Shown: piece by piece, positions 1-10,392 of the stretch | How the letters are laid out: every line of letters begins with the position of its first letter | Numbering within the stretch: the stretch's first letter is position 1 | Assembly: GCF_902459465.1 (NCBI RefSeq) | Contig: NC_047080.1 | Location: 6,673,214 to 6,737,213 of the forward strand | Source of the DNA: Asterias rubens | Lineage: Eukaryota > Echinodermata > Asteroidea > Forcipulatida > Asteriidae | Direction of reading: 5' to 3' | DNA: 64,000 bases | Position numbers and translations under genes: made by a program | Notes under the pieces: model-generated | What the model was told of the DNA's origin: nothing | What the model saw: only the letters and a program-made list of their open reading frames with translations | The model's database searches: none

Positions 1-35
1 TACGGATTTATTTTAAACACATGTCATGACACGGC

Positions 36-205
36 GAAACGTGCGGAAACAAGGGTGGGTTTTCCCGTTATTTTCTCCCGACTCCGCTGACCGATTGAAC
101 CTAAATTTTCACAGGTTTGTTATTTTAATATATATAAGTTGTGATACACGAAGTGTGGGACTTGGACAATACTGTTTACTGAAAGTGTACAATGGCTTTA
201 ATGTG
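36..205. repeat. Degenerate partial copy of palindromic family A
   Basis: The stretch contains diverged versions of the family A right half: an ACCGATTGA...CACAGGTTTGTTATTTTA block, then GATACAC and an end resembling a worn version of the family terminus at about 160-200. Better copies lie at 20797-21176, 38241-38617 and 54692-55080. No coding signal was recognised here. Confidence 0.55.
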
Positions 206-1500
206 TGGGTTATTTTGAATATTAATACGATATTAAATAATGATTGCCTTTACAACAGAAGGTTGGGAGTTTGAGTTACAGTAACACCGATGTAAAGCTC
301 ACTAAAATAAAAAACATTTAAAGTCACATTGAAGTGGTATTTTGTCAAAATAAAGCTTTTATCACTAAAATGTGTGTTTTGATAAGTGGATAACGAATAA
401 ACAAATAACTAAGGTTCAACAAAATTAGTTTCCATTTTATTTACAAATTTAAACATAGGCCCGACCCGAGAGGGCGCTATTCGTGACGTCAATCAAGACG
501 CGATATTTGAAAAGAAATGAGTAGTCTGGCCCGTACACTAAGTCTGTGGATACCTGATCGGTATGATGCCTACGTACAAAACTACGGTCACGGAGCCGAC
601 TGCACGCACCTGTATGGCTGTAGCTGTGCGGACGGTTCACTCGGAATACCCAGTGCCAACACAAGATCGTGACGCTTGGCGCAAGCTAAAAACATGCCCT
701 CAAAGTTGAAACAATGCCCGATTTTTCACGTTAGGCAAATGCTCCTTTGGGTTCGTCACGTCTTTCAGGTACATTCTTCGACTTCCCACTAGCTGGAAAA
801 ATTGTTGGGATGACGTCATGTTTTAGAAAAGACTTTTCTCTGCATGTAAAAATGTATGGTGTATTCCGGATTCTCGAAGCGAGACGGCAGCAATACACCT
901 GGTCGACATTGTCGGAAAAATGCAAGAATAATTCTTTTTTCGAAACGTACAAACTCACGACTAGGAATTTCATGTACTTGCACGTATGTGTGTTTGATGT
1001 TCGATCAAGTCTGCCTCGATTGACGTCACAAAAGGGGTAGGCGGGGTCACCTCAAACAACTTTTTCTACGTGTTTTACATATAAATCGTTACAAACATTT
1101 ATTTGTTTTTAATTGTTTTATTGTTACTTTTCTCGATCTGACATAGTGTAAATTCCTCAAACCTGCGGTTTGTAAATATTTCGCGCAGTGCCGCATTTCT
1201 GTCACGTCATACGCGTCGACTGCGCAGGAAACGCCCTGCTAAGCTATGTTATGTAGGCATACTTTGCGTGCCACCCTTAGTTAACTATGGTCATGGTTTA
1301 AGAACCCCCTTCCTTTTTGGCAAATGCCTTTGTATTTTTGCATTGAAACAGTTGGATAAAGGAAAGTTAATGTGATGAAAAACATCAACGAAAGTGTTTG
1401 AAGTGGTAAACGAAATTATGTTGTATCAAGAATGTATTTATCTGATGTGCTTTTGGTTTGGAAAACCCAGTATTAGACAGCTTGGTTAATTTTGTTTATA
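206..1500. other. Intergenic, no gene recognised
   Basis: No reading frame here resembles a known family. An open frame at 747-1040 (97 codons) has no recognisable motif. The notable feature is three perfect TGACGTCA octamers (484-491, 811-818, 1021-1028). A CpG-containing patch lies around 1190-1240. Confidence 0.5.
484..1028. promoter_or_regulatory. Cluster of three CRE-like octamers
   Basis: Perfect palindromes TGACGTCA occur at 484-491, 811-818 and 1021-1028. This is the binding site of CREB/ATF bZIP factors. Three copies in about 545 bp is far more than expected by chance, but no adjacent transcription unit is identified, so a regulatory role is inference. The same octamer also occurs inside unrelated coding sequence elsewhere in the window. 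Confidence 0.2.
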
Positions 1501-3110
1501 GATGACCATTTAACCACTGGAATCAGCTACCCCTCTCACCGTACCCGAAGTCTGGATCGCAAGGACGACCACGGCAGGGACATAAGAGTGTGGCGCTATA
1601 ATTGGGATTCACCCGCAAGACGGAGGTCCGACGCCGGTGAAGGTTTTTAACGACGCAACGATTATTTTGAACATTGTTAATTTATGAAAGCTTAAGTTGT
1701 TCCAGTTAGTGAAACTTAAGGCTTGGGGCCAGATTGGCAGAACCCGATTCGTAGATTATTTATTTGTTTTACGTTGCCTATAAGTTGAGAAGTGACGCAC
1801 ACAGAGAGACGATTATACATTGATTTATTTATTGTAACTGTTGTGCGATAATTAGACCTTGATGTGAGAAGGAGCACAAGAACCATTCTGTAAAGCATAT
1901 TATTCATAAGTTTATTTGATGTTGTGAGCTAATACAACCAACAGTTACTGGCGACCCGAAAGTCCGGAAGCCATAATTTCAGTTTATACCTTGATTATGT
2001 TGGAAATATTGTAAGTACCCCCAAGATTTATTTAATAAGAATATTTGAAGTTTAATTAGTGTCGAGTGAACGTTATTTTGTGTCCGTCTTTCAGTTACAC
2101 GATTTCTATATTGTCGAGTCTGACATTTACTCAATTATTTTGTTGTTCATAAACATAATTATACTCTAATGTTTGAAAACAATTATATTTCTAGGTAACT
2201 TTAAGTTAATGTAAGTTAAATGTCAAAGAAGTTAGCTGAACTACAGTTCTAAGCAAACAAATTACAATTTGAGTAAACTTAAACTTAAACCAAACAGTAA
2301 CCAAAACCTGGAAGGCAGTACAAACATTTTTAAAAAAGTGGGTCTTCAAAAGGGCTTTGAAGGAAGCCACAAGCAGTTCCAAGGAAACAAATTACAATTT
2401 AGTAAATTTTCAAACAGAAACCAAAAACATGAATCTGCTTTGCCGTAAGCAAATTGTGCGCTTACATAAAGCGAATTTCACAGCTTAGCAGAAATAGTTT
2501 TGCTTGTGCGCGGGGAAACTCGTCATACGTAATCTTTGCTTCGCAGACATTTCAGAAATCTCAGCGCTTGCACAGGAAGCAGAGAATGGCGATTGTATGC
2601 AGAGTTTGGTTCAAAGCAGAGCCATCAAGCTGGGCGTGTTCTAAAGTGGGTTCATGGGTGGCCTATGTGATCTTTGAGGGGAAGTTTTAGCTTGACACTG
2701 CATAAATCTCCCATATTGAGTTGATATGTCTCCTTAGAGCGCCCCCTATCGGCAGGAGTAGGAAAGGCATGTACAATGAAAAAATTATGAGAGTTGTTTT
2801 TAAACACGTATTATTTCACTAAGAGTTAATCCACACCATCAAAACTAATCAATATACAATTTATTTACAAGATATTTAACGACTAAAAGAGAAATCAGGC
2901 CCTATTGCTAGCTGGCAAATTGTGCCGTGATTGTGCAATCACGGCTATGTGAAGACAGCCTTGAAAAAGGGAATCCTAAACGGAAAGAGGATTATTAAAA
3001 GGTACGTTCTAATAGGGTTTTCGTCTAAAGACATTGGATTGGACCATGGAGGTAGATTGGACCATCGTGTACCTTATTGGGAGTCAAAACACGGTAAGTT
3101 TTTCTCTTAA
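1501..3110. other. Intergenic, possible decayed retroelement pieces
   Basis: No intact gene. At 1948-1962 a TGGCGACCCGAAAG string resembles a primer-binding-site region following a long terminal repeat, but no paired LTR or polyprotein frame was found. At about 2400-2600 a sequence with GCTTTGCCGTAAGC, GCTTGTGCGCGGG and GCAGAGAATGG looks like a worn relative of the short element at 52646-52918. The rest shows no recognisable feature. Confidence 0.35.
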
Positions 3111-3500
3111 TTCCGGATGTGCAAATTTTTGAAATTCTTAATTAATTAACCACGTGTGACGTGACTCTCATTTGCATATTTAATTAGGAAATGTTAGCAG
3201 CACCAAATCTCAAGAAGTACACGGCCGATTTTTAAACTGTTTAAAGAACTTTATATAGACTCCTTGGTGCATGGGAAATTAATTTTGAAAAACCGTGACC
3301 TCAAGAAATACACAACCTATTTTTTTTTCTCCAGTTATAGTAGAGGTAAACTTGAGGTCACTGTTAAAAAAAAATCTCCATGCCCCAAGGAGTCTATACA
3401 AATCTAGATAGACCCATTGTTGGTCATTGAAGCACACAATCCAAGCAAACCAACACGCAACAGCTTTGTGTTTGTGCAAACACCAAATGTCTAATTTATA
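3110..3500. repeat. Interspersed repeat, CACGGCCGAT / AGACTCCTTGG family
   Basis: This block shares several strings with 18255-19380: AATTAATTAACCACGTG, TTTGCATATTTAATT, TCTCAAGAAGTACACGGCC, ATAGACTCCTTGG and a tail like CAGCTTTGTGTTTGTGCAAA. A short internal inverted repeat pairs the AGACTCCTTGGTGCATGG region (about 3260) with CATGCCCCAAGGAGTCTAT (about 3378). It is a mobile-element-derived repeat with no coding capacity seen. The stretch from 3501 to 3843 holds nothing recognisable. Confidence 0.6.
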
Positions 3501-3843
3501 TTGTTGTAGGGGCCTAAATAATAATGAATTAAAACAATGAAAAGCTTTCCAAACGACGTATTCTGCTTCCGAATTTGAAGGGAATTCCCAATGTCCACGG
3601 GTCGCCGTGCAATGTGTTGAGCAGGTGCACACTAGTTCTTCAGATATGTTGTTAACGTTTTATGAAGAAATTGTTTGTAGGTTCCATTTGGCCGAACACT
3701 AACGTGTAGTACGTGTATTTGTCTGAAAAACAGACTATCCATGACGAAGCCTCACATTCACTTACGATAAGTTTAAATTTGTAATATGTAATTGCCTTCC
3801 AAATGTATCATTTTCGACCAAGACGTACGTCATTGTTACCAGT

Positions 3844-5784
3844 TCACACGCGATGCAAGATCTTGGCCGTGTATCTATCAGCAACGATGAAGTCACCAGT
3901 ATGAGTCAACGACATTCCCGCAGGATTAAACAAGTCACGAGCTACACGGCCGATGTGCTCCCCTGATGCATCGTAATGATGTATCTCACAAGGTCCCCGT
4001 TCACCGCAATGAACAGACACATACATGTCTCCAGCATCGTCGCAGCACACACCGTCAGGTTTGACAGGATTGCCGTCAACGGAGGTGATGATATTATTGA
4101 ACACCTCGTTTCCCCTGAAATCTACACAAACTAATTTCATCTCGTCGTAGTTTGTAAAAATCACACGCTCCTTGCTGCTAACAGACAGACGACAGATCCG
4201 ACCAATATCGCCATGATATATTGTGCGAAAGATTATACCATCTTTCTTATGGAGAGTTATAACCTTTCTCTCACAGTCAGCCACTGCAATCCGATCTTTC
4301 TCGTCCACGGCGATACCACGAAGTAGACTCCCCGACTTCCCATTGGCTTTATTCCGGGAAGGTCTGAACTGACGGATATATCGCAGTTCTCTATCATAAA
4401 CCTTTACATCCTGTCCGTCAGTAGCTAGCAGCAGGTCATCAGAGGTCACAGCAACACCAAAATGTAATTTCATGTAGCCATTCCTTGTTCCACTTTGAAC
4501 ATCTGTAGATTTGTAATCACCCTTTGATGTGAACGTGGATAATAGCTGCCTTATTGTATCAGCGACGACAATGTCACCATTGCTAAAACAAGCAACGTCC
4601 GCTGCAAACTCAAACTTCCCTTCAGCATTTCCACGTCCACCAAACACCGTGTTCACTTCCAGATTATCTTCCTCTAGTATTTCACCGATATCCAGATTAT
4701 CAGTGACGACATCATGACCTTTGAACCCAACAAATGACTTGCTGTGCTGCACATTTTGAAGCTGAAGCTCTTTGTGGAATGTCAAGTTGTACATAACCTT
4801 TGGCTTGAGGTACAGCAGCTCAAAGTTATCAGCATGTTGCATCAAGTAATTGACTGCAGCTACGATCTTCTCTGCACGGCTTATCTTATCGCGATTGCTG
4901 CTCTGTATGCTCTCAAATTCCTCAACTCTTTCTTGACCGATTTGATTGACTCTTTCTTGAAGGAGGCGAGATGCATTTCTTATTTTAGCAATTTCTCCTT
5001 CCTCCTTAGCCAAAATATCTTGAAGAGCCCGGTCGACCATGAGCTTTAATCTATGCTGTGAGTGTTTGATAGAGTCATCCACTTTCTGGAATTGCCTCCG
5101 CCACTCATCAAACTTCTTCAAGGCTTCATCAACAGCTTTACGGTGAGATCTTACGGAATCATTGATTTCAGAGAGATGGTGGGTTTTTGTTCGGTGATCG
5201 AGCACCGCACATTTAGGACACACAAGCAAATCACACTTGTCACAATAAAAACACAGTTCCTGGTCAGTGTGTTTCTTGCACTTGGGAGATTCAGATTTGT
5301 CCTTGTCTTTGGGTCGCTTATTTGACGAGCTTACAACATCAACGATTTGGTGATGCCTGTTCATTTTTAATTTCGCATGGTATTCCTGACATGTCTTGCA
5401 CAAGTTCGCATCACAGTCAACACACCGTGAGACGGCGTCAAGACCTTCGTCGCATCCTTCGCAAATAGAGACAGGAGAAATGATGTCCGCCTCCGCACCT
5501 TCAAGATTGATGACGTCATCGATAAGCGAGCTCAAGAAAAAACTGTTAAGAAGAGCCGTCACTCCCTTATCTGGGATTGCAGTTTTCTTTCTACACACTG
5601 GACAAATAATAAGAGCCGTCTTCGGATTATGCTTGTCTACAAGTTCATGGAGACACTTTAAGCAGAAACTGTGCTGGCAGTCCAGGATTTTCGGATCGGT
5701 GAATCGACTCAGGCAGATTGGGCATTCGATGAGTATATGTCTAATCTTGCAAGTGGTCTCAGTGGTTGGTGCAGCTTCGGCCAT
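3844..5784 (-). CDS. TRIM-NHL family E3 ubiquitin ligase, intronless
   Basis: Predicted 646-residue protein with the order RING, two B-boxes, coiled coil, NHL propeller. The RING is a canonical C3HC4 (Cys21, Cys24, Cys36, His38, Cys41, Cys44, Cys61, Cys64), the fold that recruits E2 enzymes. A first B-box-like zinc site spans Cys108-His144. B-box 2 spans Cys169 and His172 through His197 and His202. Residues about 205-340 are heptad-rich and likely form the dimerising coiled coil. From about 379 to the end are roughly six NHL-type blades (for example GNAEGKFEFAADVACFSNGD and NPAGMSLTHTGDFIVADR). The frame stays open upstream to a TTG at 5802, but the first ATG is at 5784 and has a good context (AAAATGGCC), so I start there. 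Single-exon TRIM-NHL genes are commonly expanded in marine invertebrates. Family assignment is firm; substrate and orthology to TRIM2/3/32/56/71 are unknown. It looks intact. Confidence 0.93.
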   Translation of the reverse strand: MAEAAPTTETTCKIRHILIECPICLSRFTDPKILDCQHSFCLKCLHELVDKHNPKTALIICPVCRKKTAIPDKGVTALLNSFFLSSLIDDVINLEGAEADIISPVSICEGCDEGLDAVSRCVDCDANLCKTCQEYHAKLKMNRHHQIVDVVSSSNKRPKDKDKSESPKCKKHTDQELCFYCDKCDLLVCPKCAVLDHRTKTHHLSEINDSVRSHRKAVDEALKKFDEWRRQFQKVDDSIKHSQHRLKLMVDRALQDILAKEEGEIAKIRNASRLLQERVNQIGQERVEEFESIQSSNRDKISRAEKIVAAVNYLMQHADNFELLYLKPKVMYNLTFHKELQLQNVQHSKSFVGFKGHDVVTDNLDIGEILEEDNLEVNTVFGGRGNAEGKFEFAADVACFSNGDIVVADTIRQLLSTFTSKGDYKSTDVQSGTRNGYMKLHFGVAVTSDDLLLATDGQDVKVYDRELRYIRQFRPSRNKANGKSGSLLRGIAVDEKDRIAVADCERKVITLHKKDGIIFRTIYHGDIGRICRLSVSSKERVIFTNYDEMKLVCVDFRGNEVFNNIITSVDGNPVKPDGVCCDDAGDMYVSVHCGERGPCEIHHYDASGEHIGRVARDLFNPAGMSLTHTGDFIVADRYTAKILHRV

Positions 5785-6159
5785 TTTGAAGAGAATGGGC
5801 AAATCCTGTAAGCTGAAGTCAAACGAATGTCATTTCCGTTAGTTCAGATGAAAATCACTGTGTACAACACTATATTTAGACTTCTTGACAATAGGTGGCA
5901 GTAGCTTTACGGTGAAAATAATTTCGTACACTCCATAAAGTGCACAAGCCCAAAACTTCGTTTGTACTTGACTTACTTGTTTTCCCTTTTTACTGCATAC
6001 AATAGTGGGTTACTGTGTTTGGATATATTAATTGCACTTGAAAGGTGTCAAGGGTGCACCCCACCAACTGAGTATAAGAGAGCGTTGGCCTCATATTATA
6101 TATGACTGCCCTCCGAATGTTCATAATATTAATATGCATCAACGTGTACGTGCTACAGC

Positions 6160-6875
6160 ACAGTGCATCCCTAGCCCTGGTGGTCTTACATATTCGTAAT
6201 GTACTACAGCGACGTCCTGGATATTCAGGGTCCATTTTTGGGGCGGAAAATTTTAACAGCTTCATAACTCAACTCTTACCTGCAACAAGCCACTAATTTC
6301 AACACATTCACACTCCATGGCAGCATATATTTTTCTGCGGTGGGTTTTGGTCGTCATACATTCTTCACAAATCCTTCATTTTCATGAAATAATGCAGCTC
6401 CCAACGTTAAGAAATTCACATTTTTGTTCGTATTCTCACAGTCTGCCGTGTTGACGCAAGATGAAACACACGACACGCAAATTTTGCGTTGCGGTTGCAT
6501 GTTAACGCTATGCAGTCAAGATACGGTGACCACAAATTCATGCGTCTTGCATCTTGCGTCTTGCACGCGAATGTGTACACGTACGCACCGCAGCAGACAA
6601 CACTGTAAGAAAACGATCAAAACGGGATTTTTTTTAACGTTGGGAGTTGCATTATTTCACGAAAATGACGGATTTGTGAGGAATATAAGAGGACCAAAAC
6701 CCACCGCAGAATAATGTATGCCGCCATATAGAATGTGAATCTGTTGAAAGTAGTGGCTTGTTGCAGGTGAGATTTAAGTTATGAAGCTTTGCAAATTTTC
6801 CGCCCCAAAACGGGCCGTAATAGGCCTCTGTATCTGTGTACAGCGGAAGAGTCCTATATAGGGCTAAGTGCATCC
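6160..6875. mobile_element. Long inverted-repeat element (~0.7 kb)
   Basis: The left arm (about 6160-6410) and right arm (about 6637-6875) are imperfect reverse complements. Matching pairs include CTCCCAACGTTAAG versus AACGTTGGGAG, CTGCGGTGGGTTTTGG versus CCAAAACCCACCGCAG, ACCTGCAACAAGCCACT versus AGTGGCTTGTTGCAGGT, and GGGGCGGAAAATTTT versus AAATTTTCCGCCCC. The roughly 225-bp centre carries short GCGTCTTGCATCTTGCGTC-type direct repeats. A terminus-like string, AGTCCTATATAGGGCTA, recurs inverted at about 21297-21315. This is a non-autonomous foldback-type DNA element by structure. Confidence 0.7.
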
Positions 6876-8390
6876 GGTAGCCGGCTAGCTTTTTTTTCCG
6901 TATCGCACAAGAGCCATTGATCCTGTAGCCATCGTGTGGTACGAAACAAAAACTGCAGCCGGCTACACCGTGGTTGTGCTTATTACGAGTTGCTGGTAAT
7001 TAAACCTGAGCGGAATATTCTATTCTCTCTTGAGAGCCCATAGAGTGTACAGATTTTGCCCCAAAAATGTGACCTGGGGGTTGTTGACTTTCATTTTGAG
7101 GTTTTTTTGGATGACATATGCTCTGATATAAATGATCATAAATATTATTTGGCGGGAAATGTACGGTCATTTCTCAATATTGATACGTTTGGAAAACTCT
7201 ACTGGTTTTAAGGGGTGTTTTTATTTGGAGGGTGAATAATTCGACGGGAAGCAGAGGATTCAAGTTCAAGAGTCAGCGAATAATTTCCCCTTTGCTGTAA
7301 AAAGTTGTGCGGCTTCTAAGTATTTTTCGTGTATTTTTTTATATTAATATTTAGCATTTTGCGTTGAATGCTATGGGAGTTTATTTAATAGGGTGCAGCC
7401 TTTATATTTTGACATTGTCGTCCGCGACAGACGTCTGCCAACTGCTTAAGCCTATAGCCTACACATGGTGTTTATTTATTTAACTGATGGGGTTTTAAAT
7501 GTGTCATTGTACATAATATTTGTAATCTCACTTTCATTGTGCATGATGAGATTGTAATTGTTTTTCCATTGATAAGTTTTATTTTAATTTGGTACTTGGC
7601 AATAGAGTTTTCTTACAAGGACAATTGAAGGTAAAATGGTACAAAATGGTAGATTGAACCCCCAATCAGCACGTGTTTTTTTTCAGTTTGTGGAAAACAT
7701 TGCCGTGTGAGAACAACACCTTGTTGTACCGCTCAAATAAGTTTAATTTACTATGTTGCATTTAAAATTTAATTTAAAATGTTGCATTATTAACAATATT
7801 TTCACAAGCGTTTCTATCATGAAAAAACAACAACAATTATAAGGAAATATGAGAGTTCATTGTTGACTGGGTGTCAAACTTCAAGCAATAGACAAACATG
7901 GTGTATGTATTTATGTACAGTACACGCTAGTGCAATTAGTAGTAGGCATTGCATATACTACTTGTTTGCCCTAGTATTGAACAAGTTGCATTATAAACCA
8001 GCTTTTCGAGTATATAATGAAATGTCAATCATGGTGGGCAGGGTTTGCAATAACCATGTGTTCAATTTGAATTTTAGGCAAAGTCAAATTCGTTACCCTA
8101 TTCTTAAAGCACATTGTTATTTTTATGTAACAAACCTAGGGCAGGTAACATGACTTACAACTATGAATTTAGTAGTTGGTTGTGCAAGAAAGAGAAGTAC
8201 ATTAATATAAGTTACCTTCTTTTTTCAATATCAATTGGGCCAGATTGGAATTAGAAAATCCTCATTTAAAGTCACTTGTTTATTTTAGTTTGATTATCAT
8301 AGTTTTGTTAAGATGAATGACTGCCATTATAGGCCCCTAAAACCTTTGTAATGAAAGGGATAATGTAACTAATTAGGTCACTGCTTCAGA
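6876..8390. other. Intergenic, no gene recognised
   Basis: AT-rich sequence. Near 6875-6985 a short inverted pair (TAGCCGGCTAG and GCAGCCGGCTACA) suggests another small palindromic element. The remainder shows no coding or RNA signature. Confidence 0.5.
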
Positions 8391-8610
8391 AATTTCGTCG
8401 AATAGCGCCCTCTTTTGCATCAACTTCCCGCATCCAGTGGGTGCGTGCGATTAGCTTCCCTGGGTCTACCCCGCGGTGCTCACTCGGGTGAGCCCCTGAC
8501 ATGAGCTGAACGAACGATCACTCACCGCTCTTGTCGTAGTGGCATCATGCACCTGGGGCCAGGCCCCAAGTGACCCACTCCATAAGCAGGGCACTGTGAA
8601 AAGACAGTGG
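8390..8610. repeat. GC-rich island, probable interspersed element fragment
   Basis: A block clearly richer in GC than its surroundings, containing GCGATTAGCTTCCCTGGGTC, CTCACTCGGGTGAGC and CCTGGGGCCAGGCCCCAAG. It contains short hairpins (CTCACTCGGGTGAG and GGGGCCAGGCCCC). No second copy was seen in the window, so calling it a repeat rests on its composition. 8611-9023 holds nothing recognisable. Confidence 0.25.
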
Positions 8611-9023
8611 AGTTTGTGTCCGAACTTTGTTAGAAAACGTTTTATACATTAAAACAAAAGGGCTCTAAAAAAAAACCCATTATGATTATGTAGGCGCGTA
8701 AGTGTTCGTAAGCAGCATTTAATTAATAGAGTAAGCACAGTTTAGATATAACGTACCTTTCTTTTGTCTTACTGTGAACCTTATCCCTCAAATTTATAAA
8801 GAAGCTGGCAACAGTAATGGATTCTTAACGAAAGAAAACGTTCTCAAAAACTATGCACATCTACGCCAACCCTACTTCCGCATTTACAATATGTCCATGT
8901 ACATGTACAATACAAAATAGTGCCACACACATAACGTATGAAGTAGGGACAAACACGCATGCGCAGAGATATTTTTAGCACAATTTAACATAACTGGAAA
9001 AACCCACCAGTCAGTCTGCGTTA

Positions 9024-9300
9024 AAGGTATGGACACATATTGGAAAATAATTATTAGCATAACAACTTACTTGGTAACAAGTAATAGAGAAACACGCGCT
9101 CCCGCTGAAGTAACGTAGTTTTTGAGGAAGAAGTAGATTTGGAGGTTTCGAGATCAAGCATCTGAAAGCACACAATTTGTGCAACAAGAGCGTTTTCTTG
9201 CACTCGCAACTTCGACGAACACTGAGCTCAAATGTTCACAGGTTTGTTATTTTATGCATCTTTTAAAGTATTAATAAAGATGATCTTCGACAATAACAAA
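9024..9300. repeat. Palindromic family A copy, partial
   Basis: Matches family A: a GGACAC end, TTATTAGCATAAC, a CTTACTTGGTAACAAGTAAT stretch, the GAGATCAAGCATCTGAAAGC core, CTCGCAACTTCGACGA, then TTCACAGGTTTGTTATTTT. The far end is worn. Non-autonomous and non-coding. Confidence 0.7.
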
Positions 9301-9809
9301 CATCCAATATTGTTGTACCATTTCGTTATAATTGAAAATGAAAGGAATCTCCGGGTCAGTTTTAATCCGTGACGAAGACTTTACACGGGTCAAAAATTAC
9401 ACGGATCAAAGTAGAGGTAAATGTGAAAATGGCTAATTGGGTATGGCGCACTGGCGACATTTCATTTTATGCTGAGTCGGTTTCATCTGTCCAATTCTAA
9501 TAGTTGTTAAATTCTACAATATATAATTTCTTATTTAGTTACCTGTTTCACTTAGTTACCTGTTCATGTTTGTTGTGTTGTCATTTAGCCTTCGAGAAAG
9601 ACTCTGCTAGGGTCGAAACGTCAGGCCATTAACTATTTTTAGCAATTTATTTATTTATTAAGTAAACAATAAAATAATATGAGATTTTAGATACCTGAGA
9701 ACAAAACTCATATAATTTTATGATAACTGCATTGTTTAATGTTTAGCTATGACATTTTATTTCTGGCATGGGTTAACATTGAATTCACGGCGGCCATTTC
9801 TACATTAAC
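9301..9809. other. Intergenic, no gene recognised
   Basis: AT-rich sequence with no recognisable coding or RNA feature. It contains GGGTCGAAACGTCAGGCC near 9610; a related GGTCGAAACGTCGCC string occurs near 53226, perhaps reflecting a shared dispersed element. Confidence 0.45.
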
Positions 9810-9985
9810 ACATAGAGTAGGACTGTCCTTAAGACAGTCCTAACTCTATGCTTAACATATACAGGTCCTTCTCGAAACCACGTCTTCTGCTTTGGATTCG
9901 GCTTTAGTTTCCTTTTCTCGTCTGAAGCCCTGAGCACGTACACAGAGTCCAAGCCGTGGTTTCGAAAAGGGAATAGTTGCTCATA
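9810..9985. repeat. Small palindromic elements
   Basis: A near-perfect palindrome AGGACTGTCCTTAAGACAGT lies at about 9821-9842. It is followed by a second inverted pair, TCTCGAAACCACG (about 9871) with CGTGGTTTCGAAAAG (about 9955). Both have the structure of short non-autonomous inverted-repeat elements. Confidence 0.5.
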
Positions 9986-10244
9986 AGGGGATTTTCCGAA
10001 GAAAAACCCATGTCACGCAATGATGACGCACTAATGAAAGTGATCCATGCCCTATAACACATGGTACGTTGCTCAGGTCTTTGTATGAGCTACGTGTCTG
10101 TTTTCTACATGTCTGAGCTCCGTGTCTGTTTTCTACAGAAATACTCCGAGGGACCTTCGTATACCTATTCAATATAGCTGTATACCGATTTCGATAAAGT
10201 ACTGTGTGTCTGTGGTGTTTACCAGGCAATAATACAAGCACAGG

Positions 10245-10268
10245 CCATAGAGCTATATAGCTCTATGG
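10245..10268. repeat. Perfect 24-bp palindrome
   Basis: A perfect 12+12 palindrome with no spacer, beginning CCATAGAGCTAT. A second small hairpin, CTATGGTCAAACCATAG, lies at about 10370-10386. Both sit just outside the foldback element and share the CCATAG/CTATGG motif found at its ends. Confidence 0.8.
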
Positions 10269-10392
10269 CACAGGCCCAGAGATTTTATGGTGGGGAACTC
10301 TTGATTTAGAAATGATGTCATTGAAAATAGCATAAGATTGGTGACATCATGACTTACACTTTTGGGGATCTATGGTCAAACCATAGAGCATG

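Noticed and set aside
747-1040. 97-codon ORF as a THAP-like or other gene
   Set aside because: The zinc-binding Cys/His spacing is absent, and an opposite-strand frame is equally open.
1500-1990. LTR retrotransposon with primer-binding site at about 1948
   Set aside because: Only a TGGCGACCCGAAAG string supports it; no paired LTR or polyprotein frame was found.
5785-5802. TRIM start six codons upstream at 5802
   Set aside because: That codon is TTG; the first ATG, in good context, is at 5784.
4529-5842. Plus-strand frames opposite the TRIM gene
   Set aside because: Shadows of the minus-strand coding sequence.
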